The translations under genes and the position numbers were made by a program. From Sphingosinicella terrae (GTDB taxonomy: Bacteria > Pseudomonadota > Alphaproteobacteria > Sphingomonadales > Sphingomonadaceae), in contig NZ_QDFY01000002.1 in the NCBI RefSeq assembly GCF_003347635.1, positions 434,001-498,000 of the forward strand: a stretch of DNA of 64,000 nt, given 5' to 3'. A model generated the notes under the pieces. The model did no database searches and was not told where the DNA came from. It saw only the letters and a program-made list of their open reading frames with translations. This document shows, piece after piece, positions 45,555 to 56,409 of the stretch (position 1 is its first letter; every line of letters starts with the position of its first letter).

Positions 45555-46258
45555 GCCGCCAGCCTTTCCAGATAGAGCTGCTCGAGCTCGATCGGCCCGA
45601 TCGTCGCGGCGTCGCGTTCGTCGACGAGGCACCCCGATCGCAGGATGCCGAGACGATGGGCGACATCCTTCACCCGGAACAGGTCGTGCGTCGCCATCAG
45701 GATCGCGAGGCCGCGCTGCGAGGCGGCACGGATGACCTCCGAAAGATCGTTGGCGGCGCTGGCGTCGAGCCCGGACGTCGGCTCGTCGAGCAGGAGCAGG
45801 CGCGCCTCCTTCGCCAGCGCGATCGCCACGCCGACCTTCTGGCGCATGCCCTTGGAGAAGCCGGATGCGCGACGCTGGTGCGCGTCCTCCTGCAGGCCCG
45901 CATCGCCAAGCAGCCGGCGGGCGGTGGCCGGATCGATCCTGCGCCCGGCCAGCAGCGCGAAATAGGTGAGGTTCTCGACCGCGGTGAGCGCCGGGTGCAG
46001 CATCACCGTCTCGGGCAGATAGGCGGTGCGCGCGCGGGCCGCCAGCGGATCGGCCACGGCGTCGATCCCGTCGACATGGATGCGGCCGCTGTCGGGCTTG
46101 AGGAAGCCCAGGATCATGTTGAGCGTCGTGGTCTTGCCGGCGCCGTTCGGCCCGAGCAGCGCATAGACCTCGCCCGGTTCGAGGGCGAGGGAGAGTCGGT
46201 CGACCGCCCTGCCGCCGTTGAAGCTGATCGAGACCTCTTCCAGTCGGAGCGCAGACAT
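45551..46258 (-). CDS. ABC transporter ATP-binding protein
   Basis: The 235-residue protein starts at the ATG at 46258. It has Walker A GPNGAGKTTTLNMI, Q-loop region, signature FSKGMRQKVGVAIAL, Walker B LLLLDEPTSGLD and the H-loop ATHD. The D-loop SGLDASAANDL is standard. This is an ABC-2 family ATPase, partner of the two DUF3526 permeases. It follows the receptor at 46272 by 13 bases and is probably in the same operon. Confidence 0.93.
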   Translation of the reverse strand: MSALRLEEVSISFNGGRAVDRLSLALEPGEVYALLGPNGAGKTTTLNMILGFLKPDSGRIHVDGIDAVADPLAARARTAYLPETVMLHPALTAVENLTYFALLAGRRIDPATARRLLGDAGLQEDAHQRRASGFSKGMRQKVGVAIALAKEARLLLLDEPTSGLDASAANDLSEVIRAASQRGLAILMATHDLFRVKDVAHRLGILRSGCLVDERDAATIGPIELEQLYLERLAA

Positions 46259-46271
46259 TTCTCGTCCTCCC

Positions 46272-48482
46272 TCAGAAGCGGGTTTGCAGGCTGATTTCGA
46301 CGCTGCGGGGGGCACCGACCTGGAACTGGGTGGTCGAGACGTCCGAATAGTCGACATAGAAGGCATCGGTGAGGTTCCGGCCGCGCAAGGTCAGCTCGCC
46401 GAAGGCAAAGCGGTAGCCGATCGCCGCGTCGATGGTCGTGTGGCCCTTCGCACGGATGCTGTTGGCATTGTCGGTGTAGAAGCCGCCGGCATGGCGCAGC
46501 CCTGCGCTCAGCGTCAGCGGAATGGAGTCGAAGCTGTAGAAGGCGAACAGGTTGGCCACCGTCTGAGGAATCCGGGGCGGCGTGTTGCCCGCGCGGCTGA
46601 TCCCGCCGGCCTCGACGAGCTCGTCGAACTCGGCATCCAGCCAGGTCCAGTTCGCGTCGACCCGGAGCCGCGAGGTGACGGCCGCCGACAGCGAAAGCTC
46701 GACGCCGCGCGAGGACTGACGGCCGCCCTGGACGCTGAGCGTCGGGTCGTTCGGGTCGCGCGTGACGATATTGTCCTGAGCGATATGGTAGGCGGCGAGC
46801 GTGAGGTCGATGCGATCGTTCCAGAAGCTGCTCTTGAGTCCCGCCTCCACCGACTCCCCGGTCGTGAGATCGAAGCGCGCGTTGGCGAGCGAGAGCAGCA
46901 GGAAATTGCCGACCGGGACGATGGCACGGCTGTACTGGGCGAACAGCTGGACCTTGGGCAGGACGTCGTAGACGGTGCCGACGCGCCAGGAGAGGGCGCC
47001 ATAGTCGCGGTCGATCTGCGTCGCCGGCGCGATCCGGCGGGAGAAGTCGATCCAGTCGTAGCGGGCGCCGCCGGCGAGGAGCCATTCGGGCGTGAGGTTG
47101 AGGGCATTTTCGGCAAAGACCGAGCTCACCTTCACCTGTGCGGTTGAGTTGATCGGCGGCAGGGGGGCGCCGCTGCCGCCGGGGAAGGTGCCCCGCACCG
47201 GGGCGAACGGATCGACCGAGGTCGTGGTCGAGAAGTAGCGCCGCGTGGCGAATTCGAGATTGCTGAACTCCGCACCGATCGCGAATCGATTGCGCAGGCC
47301 TCCGATCTCGACGTCGCCGCTGATCGACGGGCGCTCGACCAGATAGTCGATGTCGTGGGTGATGATCCCGGTTGTGCGGTCGATCAGGCCGGTCCCGCTG
47401 TTGTAGCTGAAGATCTCGGCGTTGATGAATCGGCGGTCCGAATGAAATCTGCTGAGATGATTGCTGAGCGTCAGCTGATCGCTGAGCTCGTAGGTGAGCC
47501 GTGACCTCAGCCACAGGGTTTGCGAGTCGAGGACGCCGTCGGCGACGTTGAAATTGGTGTCGCGAAGCGCCCGGTCGATGACCAGGCCGCCCGGCCCGGT
47601 CGCCGCGTTGGAGGGATTGCGGGCGACGGCGGCGGGGATCAGGGGCGTGCCATAGTCCGCCGTGTCATAGTCGTCCTCGTTATAGTCGGCCGCGACATGG
47701 ATGGTCAGCCGATCTGCCGGTGTCAGCAGAAGGCCGACGCTTGCGGCCAGGAGTTCGGAATCGGTGTCGTCCACGAACCCGCTCGTCCGGCCGAAGCTGC
47801 CGACGCCGCGCACCGCCGCCCGGTCGCCAAGGGGAAGGTTGACGTCTCCCGCGAGCCGGACGGTGTCGAAGCTGCCATAGCTGGCCAGCGCCGCCAGGCT
47901 CGTCCTCCCGAGCCGTGGACTTTTCGGGATGAGATTGATCGCCCCTGCGAGCGCGCCTTCGCCGTAGAGGACGGAGGCCGGGCCCTTGAGGATCTCGATC
48001 CGCTCGTAGAGCCAGCTGTCGCTGGCGCGCGAGAAGATGCCGGGCGTGGCGACGCGGACACCGTCATAGAGAAGGCCGACCGAGCCGCCGGTGAAGCCGC
48101 GCATGGTCGGGACGCCGGGGCTGGTGGCCGGAAGCGAGGAGGTCACGCCCGGCGCTCGGTTCAGCGCCTCGACATTGGTACGAGCGCCGAACTCTCGGAT
48201 CTGCCTTTCCGAAAGGATGTCGACGATCGCCGGGGTCTCGCGGGCGGTGAGGCCGAGGCGGCTGCCGGTGTCGGTCGGCGCATCGAGCAGCAGCTGCCGA
48301 TCGGCCACGCCGGTGACGATGATCGCCGGATCCTCATTCTCCTCCGCGAAGGCGACCGCCGGCAGGAGCACAGAGATGGCCGCACTCCATGCGAGCGCGC
48401 GGCTGCCGCGGCTCAATGGACCGGCCGCGCGCGGCCGGCGTCTGATACTCTTCCCCCCGATCAATGTGGGCTCCCATGCCAT
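46272..48482 (-). CDS. TonB-dependent siderophore receptor
   Basis: The ATG at 48482 gives 736 residues with a long signal region ending LPAVAFA. The plug (AIIVTGVADRQ, PAIVDILSERQIREFG, TMRGFTGGSVGLLYDGVR, IEILKGPASVLYGEGALAGAINL) and barrel are collinear with the receptor at 12410: shared LASYGSFDTVRLAGDVNLP, DYNEDDYDTADYGTPL and GRNLTDAFYVDYS. The two are clear paralogues. A GTG at 48518 is an alternative start. It heads the minus-strand run with the ABC transporter. Confidence 0.92.
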   Translation of the reverse strand: MAWEPTLIGGKSIRRRPRAAGPLSRGSRALAWSAAISVLLPAVAFAEENEDPAIIVTGVADRQLLLDAPTDTGSRLGLTARETPAIVDILSERQIREFGARTNVEALNRAPGVTSSLPATSPGVPTMRGFTGGSVGLLYDGVRVATPGIFSRASDSWLYERIEILKGPASVLYGEGALAGAINLIPKSPRLGRTSLAALASYGSFDTVRLAGDVNLPLGDRAAVRGVGSFGRTSGFVDDTDSELLAASVGLLLTPADRLTIHVAADYNEDDYDTADYGTPLIPAAVARNPSNAATGPGGLVIDRALRDTNFNVADGVLDSQTLWLRSRLTYELSDQLTLSNHLSRFHSDRRFINAEIFSYNSGTGLIDRTTGIITHDIDYLVERPSISGDVEIGGLRNRFAIGAEFSNLEFATRRYFSTTTSVDPFAPVRGTFPGGSGAPLPPINSTAQVKVSSVFAENALNLTPEWLLAGGARYDWIDFSRRIAPATQIDRDYGALSWRVGTVYDVLPKVQLFAQYSRAIVPVGNFLLLSLANARFDLTTGESVEAGLKSSFWNDRIDLTLAAYHIAQDNIVTRDPNDPTLSVQGGRQSSRGVELSLSAAVTSRLRVDANWTWLDAEFDELVEAGGISRAGNTPPRIPQTVANLFAFYSFDSIPLTLSAGLRHAGGFYTDNANSIRAKGHTTIDAAIGYRFAFGELTLRGRNLTDAFYVDYSDVSTTQFQVGAPRSVEISLQTRF

Positions 48483-48509
48483 TCGTTGCGTAACGAGGGC
48501 GTCGGGTAA

Positions 48510-48524
48510 CGATATCACATAACA
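48510..48524. promoter_or_regulatory. Candidate metal-regulator-like site upstream of the receptor at 46272
   Basis: Read on the minus strand the sequence TGTTATGTGATATCG resembles the half-site TGTTAT followed by ATAxC, which is reminiscent of Zur-type operators (TGTTATn(1-3)ATAACA). It sits directly upstream of the receptor start and next to a TTGACT (-35-like, 48528-48533 reverse). Agreement is only partial, so this is a suggestion. Confidence 0.25.
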
Positions 48525-48781
48525 CGAGTCAACTCGCCGTTGCGTTTTTTCGCGGGTGCCGGGGCGCCATGGCGCGCGGCCGGTCGCCGGATCGCCGGAA
48601 AGTTCCGTATCGAATCAGGGCGATGAGCCTCGAGACAGAGGTCCGGCGGGGGTGCGCCTCGCCAGCCCGCTCGCCAAGCCAAGCGGCGTCACGGAAAGCC
48701 TCCGGCACGTCGGCGGCAGGCGAGCGACGAGGCATTCCGGATCGCCTTGCCCGATCCGGCCGTGGATGTTATCTCATCACG
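48525..48781. other. Intergenic region between divergent receptor and exported-protein genes
   Basis: About 260 bases. It holds a T-run at about 48545, and just before the next gene the inverted repeat GATGTTATCTCATC (48765-48778). No gene is supported here: the longer frames are GC-driven. It must carry promoters for both divergent genes. Confidence 0.35.
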
Positions 48782-49132
48782 GTGCGCCATTTGCTCGCCC
48801 TGATCATCATGTTCGCGCTCGCCGTCACCAATGGGCCGGCGGTTGCGGCGGCGATCTGCCAGCATGGCAGTGCGAGCGCTCATGCCGAGGCGATGCACAG
48901 CGCCGACCTCGGCGTCGCCGCCGGCGCGCAGGCCGAAGAGGAACACCGCAAGGCCGCCAAGCAGGGTTCCCTTGCAGACGGTGGCGCCGCACTGGTGGCG
49001 GGCTACATGCTCCCGCCCGATCAGGCCGTCCTTCCGGTTGCGCTCTCCGCATCCCTTTCCGGTCCGGCCGGCGATCCGATGCCATTGGGCGGACGCATGC
49101 TCCGGCCCCTGCTGCGCCCACCGCTGGCCTGA
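48782..49132 (+). CDS. Small exported protein, metal-gene-associated (DUF2946-like?)
   Basis: A GTG at 48782 gives 116 residues: VRHLLALIIMFALAVTNGPAVAA is a signal peptide, followed by AICQHGSASAHAEAMHSADLG, rich in His, and a region ending LGGRMLRPLLRPPLA. The His and single Cys may bind metal. It precedes the His-rich TonB receptor by 167 bases, parallel to the small protein at 10657 preceding the receptor at 12410. Family assignment is uncertain. Confidence 0.5.
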   Translation: MRHLLALIIMFALAVTNGPAVAAAICQHGSASAHAEAMHSADLGVAAGAQAEEEHRKAAKQGSLADGGAALVAGYMLPPDQAVLPVALSASLSGPAGDPMPLGGRMLRPLLRPPLA

Positions 49133-49299
49133 TCCCTCGGTAGCGGCGGATAGCCGCTGCCTCGTGCTTGTCGGCGCTGCGCGGCTTCGGCCGACAGACG
49201 CGCTTGTGCGACTGACCTCCCCCTTCTTCAGCGCGGGCGCGCCGGTGCGGCGCGACCGGCCAAGGCGCCCGAAGGCGCCCAACCGAACGGAAACCATCA

Positions 49300-51474
<2,175 letters not shown>

Positions 51475-51491
51475 CCGCGGGATCCGCGACC

Positions 51492-51956
51492 ATGGCCGAA
51501 GCGGGCAGCCCGGGCGGCCGCCTGCCGCTCGAGGCATATCTTGCGGAAGGGGAGCGCCAGGGGATGATCTGGACCCGGATGCGCCGCGCCGTTCTCGAAG
51601 GCGCCTGGCGCGCCGGCGCGCCGGTCGGCGCCTATGATCTGCTCGACCGGCTGCGACGGGAAAGCGGCCGGGCTCATCTCGCCAGTGTCTATCGCTGCCT
51701 GCAGGCTCTGCAGGCGGCGGGACTGGTCGTCCCGGTCCTGAGCTGGAAGCGCTTCCTCCTGTCGCCCGATCCGCGCGTTCGGCTCTGGGGGCTGCTCCTG
51801 TGCGATCGGTGCCAGACCTGCCTGACGATCGATCTGACATCCATGATCGCGCAGCTGGACCGGCGCGCCCGGGAACAGAATTTCTCTCCCGGCAGCCATG
51901 CGATCGAGTGTCGCGGCCGCTGCCGGACCTGTCGCGGCAAGGGAGGGACTTCATGA
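51492..51956 (+). CDS. Fur-family regulator (Zur-like), atypical
   Basis: The 154-residue protein starts at the ATG at 51492, 18 bases after the receptor. It has the winged-helix core (MIWTRMRRAVLEGAW...YDLLDRLRRESGRAHLASVYRCLQALQAAGLV) and the structural cysteine pairs in LLCDRCQTCLTID and CRGRCRTCRGK. The usual His-rich metal site (HHHFxCxxCG) is not visible: only CDRCQTC replaces it. So it is a Fur-fold protein with altered metal coordination. Overlaps the PepSY gene by ATGA. Its target is probably this operon. Confidence 0.75.
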   Translation: MAEAGSPGGRLPLEAYLAEGERQGMIWTRMRRAVLEGAWRAGAPVGAYDLLDRLRRESGRAHLASVYRCLQALQAAGLVVPVLSWKRFLLSPDPRVRLWGLLLCDRCQTCLTIDLTSMIAQLDRRAREQNFSPGSHAIECRGRCRTCRGKGGTS

Positions 51957-52249
51957 AGCCGACGCTCGGCCCCTCGGCGGGCTTGCTGATGCTATGCGTG
52001 GCCTCGGCGGCCATGGGACAGGTGCCCGACCATGTCTTTCTCCAGCGCGACACGGCGGCCGGGAGGGTGCTTCCCCTCCCGGAAATCCTTCAGCGTCTGC
52101 GTGCGCAGACGGCGGGCTTGCGGCACATCGGCTCCGAATATGATCCGCGGACGCGGAGATATCGCCTCAAATATCTGCGCGAGGGACAGGTCGTGTGGAT
52201 CGACGTCGATGCCGCGTCGGGACGCGTTCTCGGCCGCGCATCGCCATGA
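51953..52249 (+). CDS. Small PepSY-domain exported protein
   Basis: The 98-residue protein has a signal peptide (MKPTLGPSAGLLMLCVASAAMGQ) and a single PepSY-type domain (LPLPEILQRLRAQTAGLRHIGSEYDPRTRRYRLKYLREGQVVWIDVDAASGRVLG). PepSY domains occur in periplasmic proteins and can inhibit peptidases or bind ligands. Start overlaps the regulator stop by ATGA. Confidence 0.8.
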   Translation: MKPTLGPSAGLLMLCVASAAMGQVPDHVFLQRDTAAGRVLPLPEILQRLRAQTAGLRHIGSEYDPRTRRYRLKYLREGQVVWIDVDAASGRVLGRASP

Positions 52250-52303
52250 TGTCGCTGCCTTCCGTCCGACGATCCTTCCTCGCCAACATTCGCCAGAGAG
52301 GCA

Positions 52304-52741
52304 ATGATGATCATCCGTACCTCAATCGCCCGAGGCTGGGCGGATCTTCTCGCGGTCGGTGCGTCGGCCGCGTGCCTGATCCACTGCCTGTTCCTGCCGG
52401 TCGTCGTCGCCTTCGCGCCGGCCCTGACGACGCTTCTCAGCCTCCCCGAGGCGTTCCATTTGATCGCATTTCTCTTCGCCGTGCCGGTCAGCGGCTGGGC
52501 GATGGCCAGAGGGTACAGGCTTCACGGCGCCGCCCAGCCCGCGCTCGTGGGCGCGATCGGGCTTGGGGCACTGGGGCTGGGATCGCTTGCCGGCTCGTCC
52601 TGGCTGGTCGAGACGGGCTGTACGATCGCCGGCAGCATCCTCCTCGCCTTTGCCCATCTCCGCAACTGGAGGCTCAACAACGAGCGGCTGAGCCGCGCTC
52701 TCTCCCGCGAGGCTGACTTGAACGCCGCGCCCCGGGCCTAG
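52304..52741 (+). CDS. MerC domain-containing membrane protein
   Basis: The 145-residue protein has four membrane helices and the MerC signature with a Cys pair in helix 1 (ASAACLIHCLFLPVVVAFAPAL). MerC proteins carry Hg(II) or related soft metals across the inner membrane. It starts 54 bases after the PepSY gene with AGAGAGG upstream and is the last gene of the apparent metal operon. Confidence 0.85.
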   Translation: MMIIRTSIARGWADLLAVGASAACLIHCLFLPVVVAFAPALTTLLSLPEAFHLIAFLFAVPVSGWAMARGYRLHGAAQPALVGAIGLGALGLGSLAGSSWLVETGCTIAGSILLAFAHLRNWRLNNERLSRALSREADLNAAPRA

Positions 52742-52844
52742 CCTGTCGAGTTCCGGAAACGCCGGAAGGATGAGCGTGCCACCCGCTCGGGTGGAACGCG
52801 CAGAGGTCCTGAGGCCGCCTCCGGCGAGTCACTGCCCATCTGGT

Positions 52845-53462
52845 TCACGGCTGCCCTTGGCTGCCGCACCAATGGTCCCAGCCGAGCATGGCAGCTCGCG
52901 CGACCGCCTCGAGCGTGGAGCGATCGGCGCCGTCGCGCGCGAGCACCGACATGCCCGTCTGGACACTGAGGTAGAAGGCCGCCGCTTCCCGCACCGGGAA
53001 ATTCTCCGCAAGCTCGCCTTCGGCCACGGCGCGGGCGAGGCGATCGGCGAGCTGGCGCAGATTGTCGCGGCGTCGTCCTCGCAGCTCGCGATGCGCGGCA
53101 TTCGTGCCCTCGGTGCCGTGTTGCGCACCGAGCACGATCAGGCATCCGCGCGGCTCCCCGGGCATCGAATAAGCCTGTGCCGTTGCAAGCAGGAAGCGCT
53201 CGATCGCGGTGCGCGGATCGGGCGTTTCTTCGAGCGCGCGCCAAATCTCGATGCCGTGATGTTCGGCATAATGTTCCACCGCCTCTCGAAACAGCTGCTC
53301 CTTGCTGCCGAAGGCGGCGTACAGGCTCGGCGCATTGATCCCCATCGCGTCGGTAAGGTCGGTCAACGACGCGCCTTCGTACGTCTTGCTCCAGAAAAGC
53401 CGCATGGCCCGTTCGAGCGCTTCGCGGCGATCGAACCCGCGTGGTCGCCCTCGTTCCGCCAT
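52845..53462 (-). CDS. TetR/AcrR-family repressor
   Basis: The 205-residue protein starts at the ATG at 53462 (GGAG upstream). It has the TetR N-terminal helix-turn-helix (FDRREALERAMRLFWSKTYEGASLTDLTDAMGINAPSLYAAFGSKEQLFREAV) and an all-helical C-terminal ligand domain. It is divergent from the SDR and MFS genes and the operator lies between them, so it probably represses both. Confidence 0.93.
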   Translation of the reverse strand: MAERGRPRGFDRREALERAMRLFWSKTYEGASLTDLTDAMGINAPSLYAAFGSKEQLFREAVEHYAEHHGIEIWRALEETPDPRTAIERFLLATAQAYSMPGEPRGCLIVLGAQHGTEGTNAAHRELRGRRRDNLRQLADRLARAVAEGELAENFPVREAAAFYLSVQTGMSVLARDGADRSTLEAVARAAMLGWDHWCGSQGQP

Positions 53463-53499
53463 TTCCGCTCCTTTCTGTAACGATCGATATATATTCATC

Positions 53500-53528
53500 T
53501 TGACCTGATCCGCCAAGCGACACATATC
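53500..53528 (+). promoter_or_regulatory. Candidate promoter of the SDR-MFS genes
   Basis: TTGACC (53500-53505) with a 17-base spacer to CATATC (53523-53528). The downstream element overlaps the left arm of the palindromic operator. Confidence 0.5.
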
Positions 53529-53550
53529 TGTATCGATCACTACAGATATG
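53523..53550. promoter_or_regulatory. Operator palindrome between TetR and SDR genes
   Basis: A perfect 10-bp inverted repeat (CATATCTGTA / TACAGATATG) with an 8-base spacer. A weaker related sequence (CTGTAACGATCGATA) lies at about 53475-53489 near the repressor start. Its length fits a TetR dimer site. Confidence 0.8.
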
Positions 53551-53559
53551 GAGATGGGC

Positions 53560-54300
53560 ATGGCACGATTGTTGGGCAAGCGAGCATTGGTGACGGGCGG
53601 CAGCCGGGGCATCGGCGCCGCGGTGGCGCGTCGGCTCGGGGCCGAAGGCGCCGATGTGGCGATCACCTACGCTGCATCGGCCGAGGCGGCTGCGCAGGTG
53701 GCGGCCGAGGTCGAGCGACAGGGGCGGAGGGCCTTGGCGATCGCTGCCGACAATCGCGAGGCGAGGGCCATCGAGGCCGCCGTCGAGCAGACGGCACGTG
53801 CGTTCGGCGGGATCGACATCCTCGTCAACAATGCGGGTATCTTCGTCGCGGCGCCCGTCCAATCGCTCACCCTCGAGGATTTCGACGCAACCATGGCCGT
53901 GAACTTGCGCGCGGCATTCGTCGCGGTCCGTGCCGTGCTGCCGCACATGAGCGAGGGTGGCAGGATCATCGGGATCGGCAGCAATCTCGCCAGCCAGGCG
54001 CCGCACGAGGGGCTCGCCGCCTATTCGGCCAGCAAGGCCGGGCTCGCCATGATGAACCAAGCTCTGGCGCGCGACCTGGCGCCGCGCGGGATCACCGTGA
54101 ACACGGTCCACCCCGGATCCACCGATACCGACATGAATCCCGCTGCCGGTGAATCCTCGGGGGCCCAGGTCGCGCGGACCGCGTCCAAGCGTTTCGGCAC
54201 GCCGGACGATGTTGCCGCCGCGGTCGCCTATCTCGCCTCGCCGGAAGCGGCAGCGGTGACGGGCACATCCATTCTCGTGGACAACGGCGCGAACGCGTGA
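53560..54300 (+). CDS. SDR family oxidoreductase
   Basis: The ATG at 53560 was chosen because GGAG lies six bases upstream (53548 and 53554 are in-frame alternatives). The 246-residue protein has the classical SDR features: GGSRGIG (NAD(P)-binding), NNAG, a YxxxK active site (AAYSASKAGLAM) and PGST after it. It resembles 3-oxoacyl-ACP reductase-like enzymes. The stop overlaps the MFS start (GTGA). Substrate unknown. Confidence 0.93.
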   Translation: MARLLGKRALVTGGSRGIGAAVARRLGAEGADVAITYAASAEAAAQVAAEVERQGRRALAIAADNREARAIEAAVEQTARAFGGIDILVNNAGIFVAAPVQSLTLEDFDATMAVNLRAAFVAVRAVLPHMSEGGRIIGIGSNLASQAPHEGLAAYSASKAGLAMMNQALARDLAPRGITVNTVHPGSTDTDMNPAAGESSGAQVARTASKRFGTPDDVAAAVAYLASPEAAAVTGTSILVDNGANA

Positions 54301-55457
54301 GGGCTGGCGCCATTGCGCTGCTGGCCTGTGGTGCGGCAGTGGTCGTGGCAGCCGAGTTCGTGGTCGTCGGCCTGGTCCCTGCCATGACGGCCGAGCTTGC
54401 ACTCTCGCCGGGCCGTATAGGCCTTCTGGTGACATTGTTCGCGCTCGGCTCGGCGTTTCTCGGCCCGGTGCTGGTAGCCGCCACGGCTCGGTTCAGCACG
54501 TCGACGATGCTGGCGGCCGCGCTGGTGCCTTTCGCGGCAAGCCTGCTGTTGATCCCGTTCCCGACCTTCGCCGCGGCGGCGGTGCTGCGCGTCATGCAAG
54601 GCGCGGCCCTGACATTGTTCATGAGCCTCGCAGGCGCTCAGATGGCGAGGGCGAGGGGCACCGGCACCGGCGTTGCGCTCCTGTATGTCGGGGTGACGGT
54701 CGGGGCGACGCTCGCACCGCCGATCGGCACCTTTTCCGCCGATCGGCTTGGTTGGGAGGCGCCGATGGCTGCGATCGGCGCGGTGGCGCTGCTCGTCGCT
54801 GCCGCTTGCCTCGCGCTGGGGGACAGCGAGCCCACGGATAGGCGCGGCTCGTCCTGGCGACTCCTTGCCTGTCCATCCATGCGGGCGCACTTGCTGCTTT
54901 CCGCCTTGCTGTTCGCGGCGATGTTCACCGGCTTCAGCTATGTCGCGCTGCTCTTGGGCCGCGCGGGCCTCGAAGCGGACGCCGTCACGCTCGCGCTGCT
55001 CGGCTTCGGGGCTGCGGGCCTCATCGGCAACTGGCTCGCCGGCGTGCTCGCCCGATGGGCGTTGCCGGCCACGCACGGCGTGGCGCTCGCGGTCGTCGCG
55101 TCTACCGCCTGGTTGGCCGTGGCGGCAATGCCGGGCGCATGGACGATCGGCGTCGCAATGCTGATCTGGGGAATCGCGCACGCGGCCGGCTTCGTCTCTT
55201 GTCAGGTGCGGGTGATGGCGGCCGCGCCCGCGGCCCCGAGCTTCGCGGGAGCGCTCAACATCTCCGCCGCCAATATCGGCATAGCGGTCGGCAGCTTCGC
55301 GGGCGGCCGGGCGATCGAGCTTGGCGGCTATCCTGCGCTGGCGGGCGCGACCCTGGCGCTGGGGTTGCTGTCATTGGCCCTGGCGCATCGGATCGTCCGC
55401 ACGGATCCTCAGTGGTCTCCTCGTCAGGCTCCCGAGGAAGCGGTAGGGCGACCTTGA
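54297..55457 (+). CDS. MFS transporter (drug-efflux-like)
   Basis: The 386-residue protein starts at a GTG overlapping the SDR stop. It has 12 predicted helices, with segments such as AEFVVVGLVPAMTAEL, GLLVTLFALGSAF and VMQGAALTLFMSLAGAQMARAR typical of the DHA1 efflux branch. The pairing with a TetR repressor and an SDR suggests detoxification or export of a small molecule that also acts as inducer. Confidence 0.9.
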   Translation: MRAGAIALLACGAAVVVAAEFVVVGLVPAMTAELALSPGRIGLLVTLFALGSAFLGPVLVAATARFSTSTMLAAALVPFAASLLLIPFPTFAAAAVLRVMQGAALTLFMSLAGAQMARARGTGTGVALLYVGVTVGATLAPPIGTFSADRLGWEAPMAAIGAVALLVAAACLALGDSEPTDRRGSSWRLLACPSMRAHLLLSALLFAAMFTGFSYVALLLGRAGLEADAVTLALLGFGAAGLIGNWLAGVLARWALPATHGVALAVVASTAWLAVAAMPGAWTIGVAMLIWGIAHAAGFVSCQVRVMAAAPAAPSFAGALNISAANIGIAVGSFAGGRAIELGGYPALAGATLALGLLSLALAHRIVRTDPQWSPRQAPEEAVGRP

Positions 55458-55701
55458 TCGCGCGCTATCCTGCTCTGCGGACGGTTCGCTGCATCACCGC
55501 CTTTCGGCCCAGGCCGATTGCTTATGACGATAGGCCGAGTTATGGCTCTGCAGGGCCAGCAGCAAGCCCAGGCGTCACCGCCCCTTCGGGGGAGCTAGAC
55601 CTGCTACACGATCATGGTCGATGTGCACTCTTCTCGTGCCGCGTCGCAAGCCGGTGACCACCGACACCCGATGAGGGACACGGCACGCAAGGAGAGCAGA
55701 T

Positions 55702-56274
55702 GTGCCCCGTGACCTGATCCCGTTCGCTACGCCCGACATGTCCTCCCTCGCCAAATCGCTGCGGGCGCAGCTGGCCGGCCGCAAGGTCGTGCCAAGCCAT
55801 GTCGAGATGCTCAACATGCTCGCCCGCGCCAGCGGCCACCGCAATTTTCAGCATTTGCGCGCGCGGCGCACCGATGAACGCGCGGCCGCGAGTGCCGGGT
55901 CTGTCGATGGGGGCTCGGTAGCCCGGGCCGGCGGCTTCTTCGACGCCGAAGGCCGTCTGACGAGTTGGCCGGCCAAGACGAGCGTCCAGGCGCTCTGCCT
56001 GTGGGCGCTGTGGTCGCGCCTTCCGTCCGAGCGCGTCATGACCGAAGGCGAGGCGAATGCTGAGATCAACGCGCTGCATCTCTTCGGCGACCACGCCATC
56101 ATTCGCCGCACTCTCTGCCAGATGGGGCTTCTCAGCCGCACGATCGACGGACGCGAATACCGGCGTGTCGAGCGCCCGCCCACGCCCGAGGCAGCGGCCC
56201 TGATCCGTCGTCTCCCTCGGCCCGCGCCCGGGAGGAGAGCCGGCGCGAGTCATGCGTCGGGGCGGCTCGGCTGA
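55702..56274 (+). CDS. DUF2087 domain-containing protein
   Basis: The GTG at 55702 follows GGAGAGC. The 190-residue protein has an N-terminal helical part (SSLAKSLRAQLAGRKVVPSHVEMLNMLARASGHRNFQHLRA) and a DUF2087 domain (about 80-155: DAEGRLTSWPAKTSVQALCLWALWSRL...LHLFGDHAIIRRTLCQMGLLSRTIDGREYRRV). DUF2087 has a winged-helix look and may bind nucleic acid. Function unknown. Confidence 0.85.
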   Translation: MPRDLIPFATPDMSSLAKSLRAQLAGRKVVPSHVEMLNMLARASGHRNFQHLRARRTDERAAASAGSVDGGSVARAGGFFDAEGRLTSWPAKTSVQALCLWALWSRLPSERVMTEGEANAEINALHLFGDHAIIRRTLCQMGLLSRTIDGREYRRVERPPTPEAAALIRRLPRPAPGRRAGASHASGRLG

Positions 56275-56409
56275 AGCGACCCTCGCGTCACCATCACCGG
56301 CGACGTGTTCCCGACTCGGTCACGGAGCGGGGAGGGGCCGAGGACGGCATCCAGGGAGCCAAGCGCGAGAGCCGCCGTTATCGGACAAGGTCGAAACGGA
56401 GGCGAGCTC

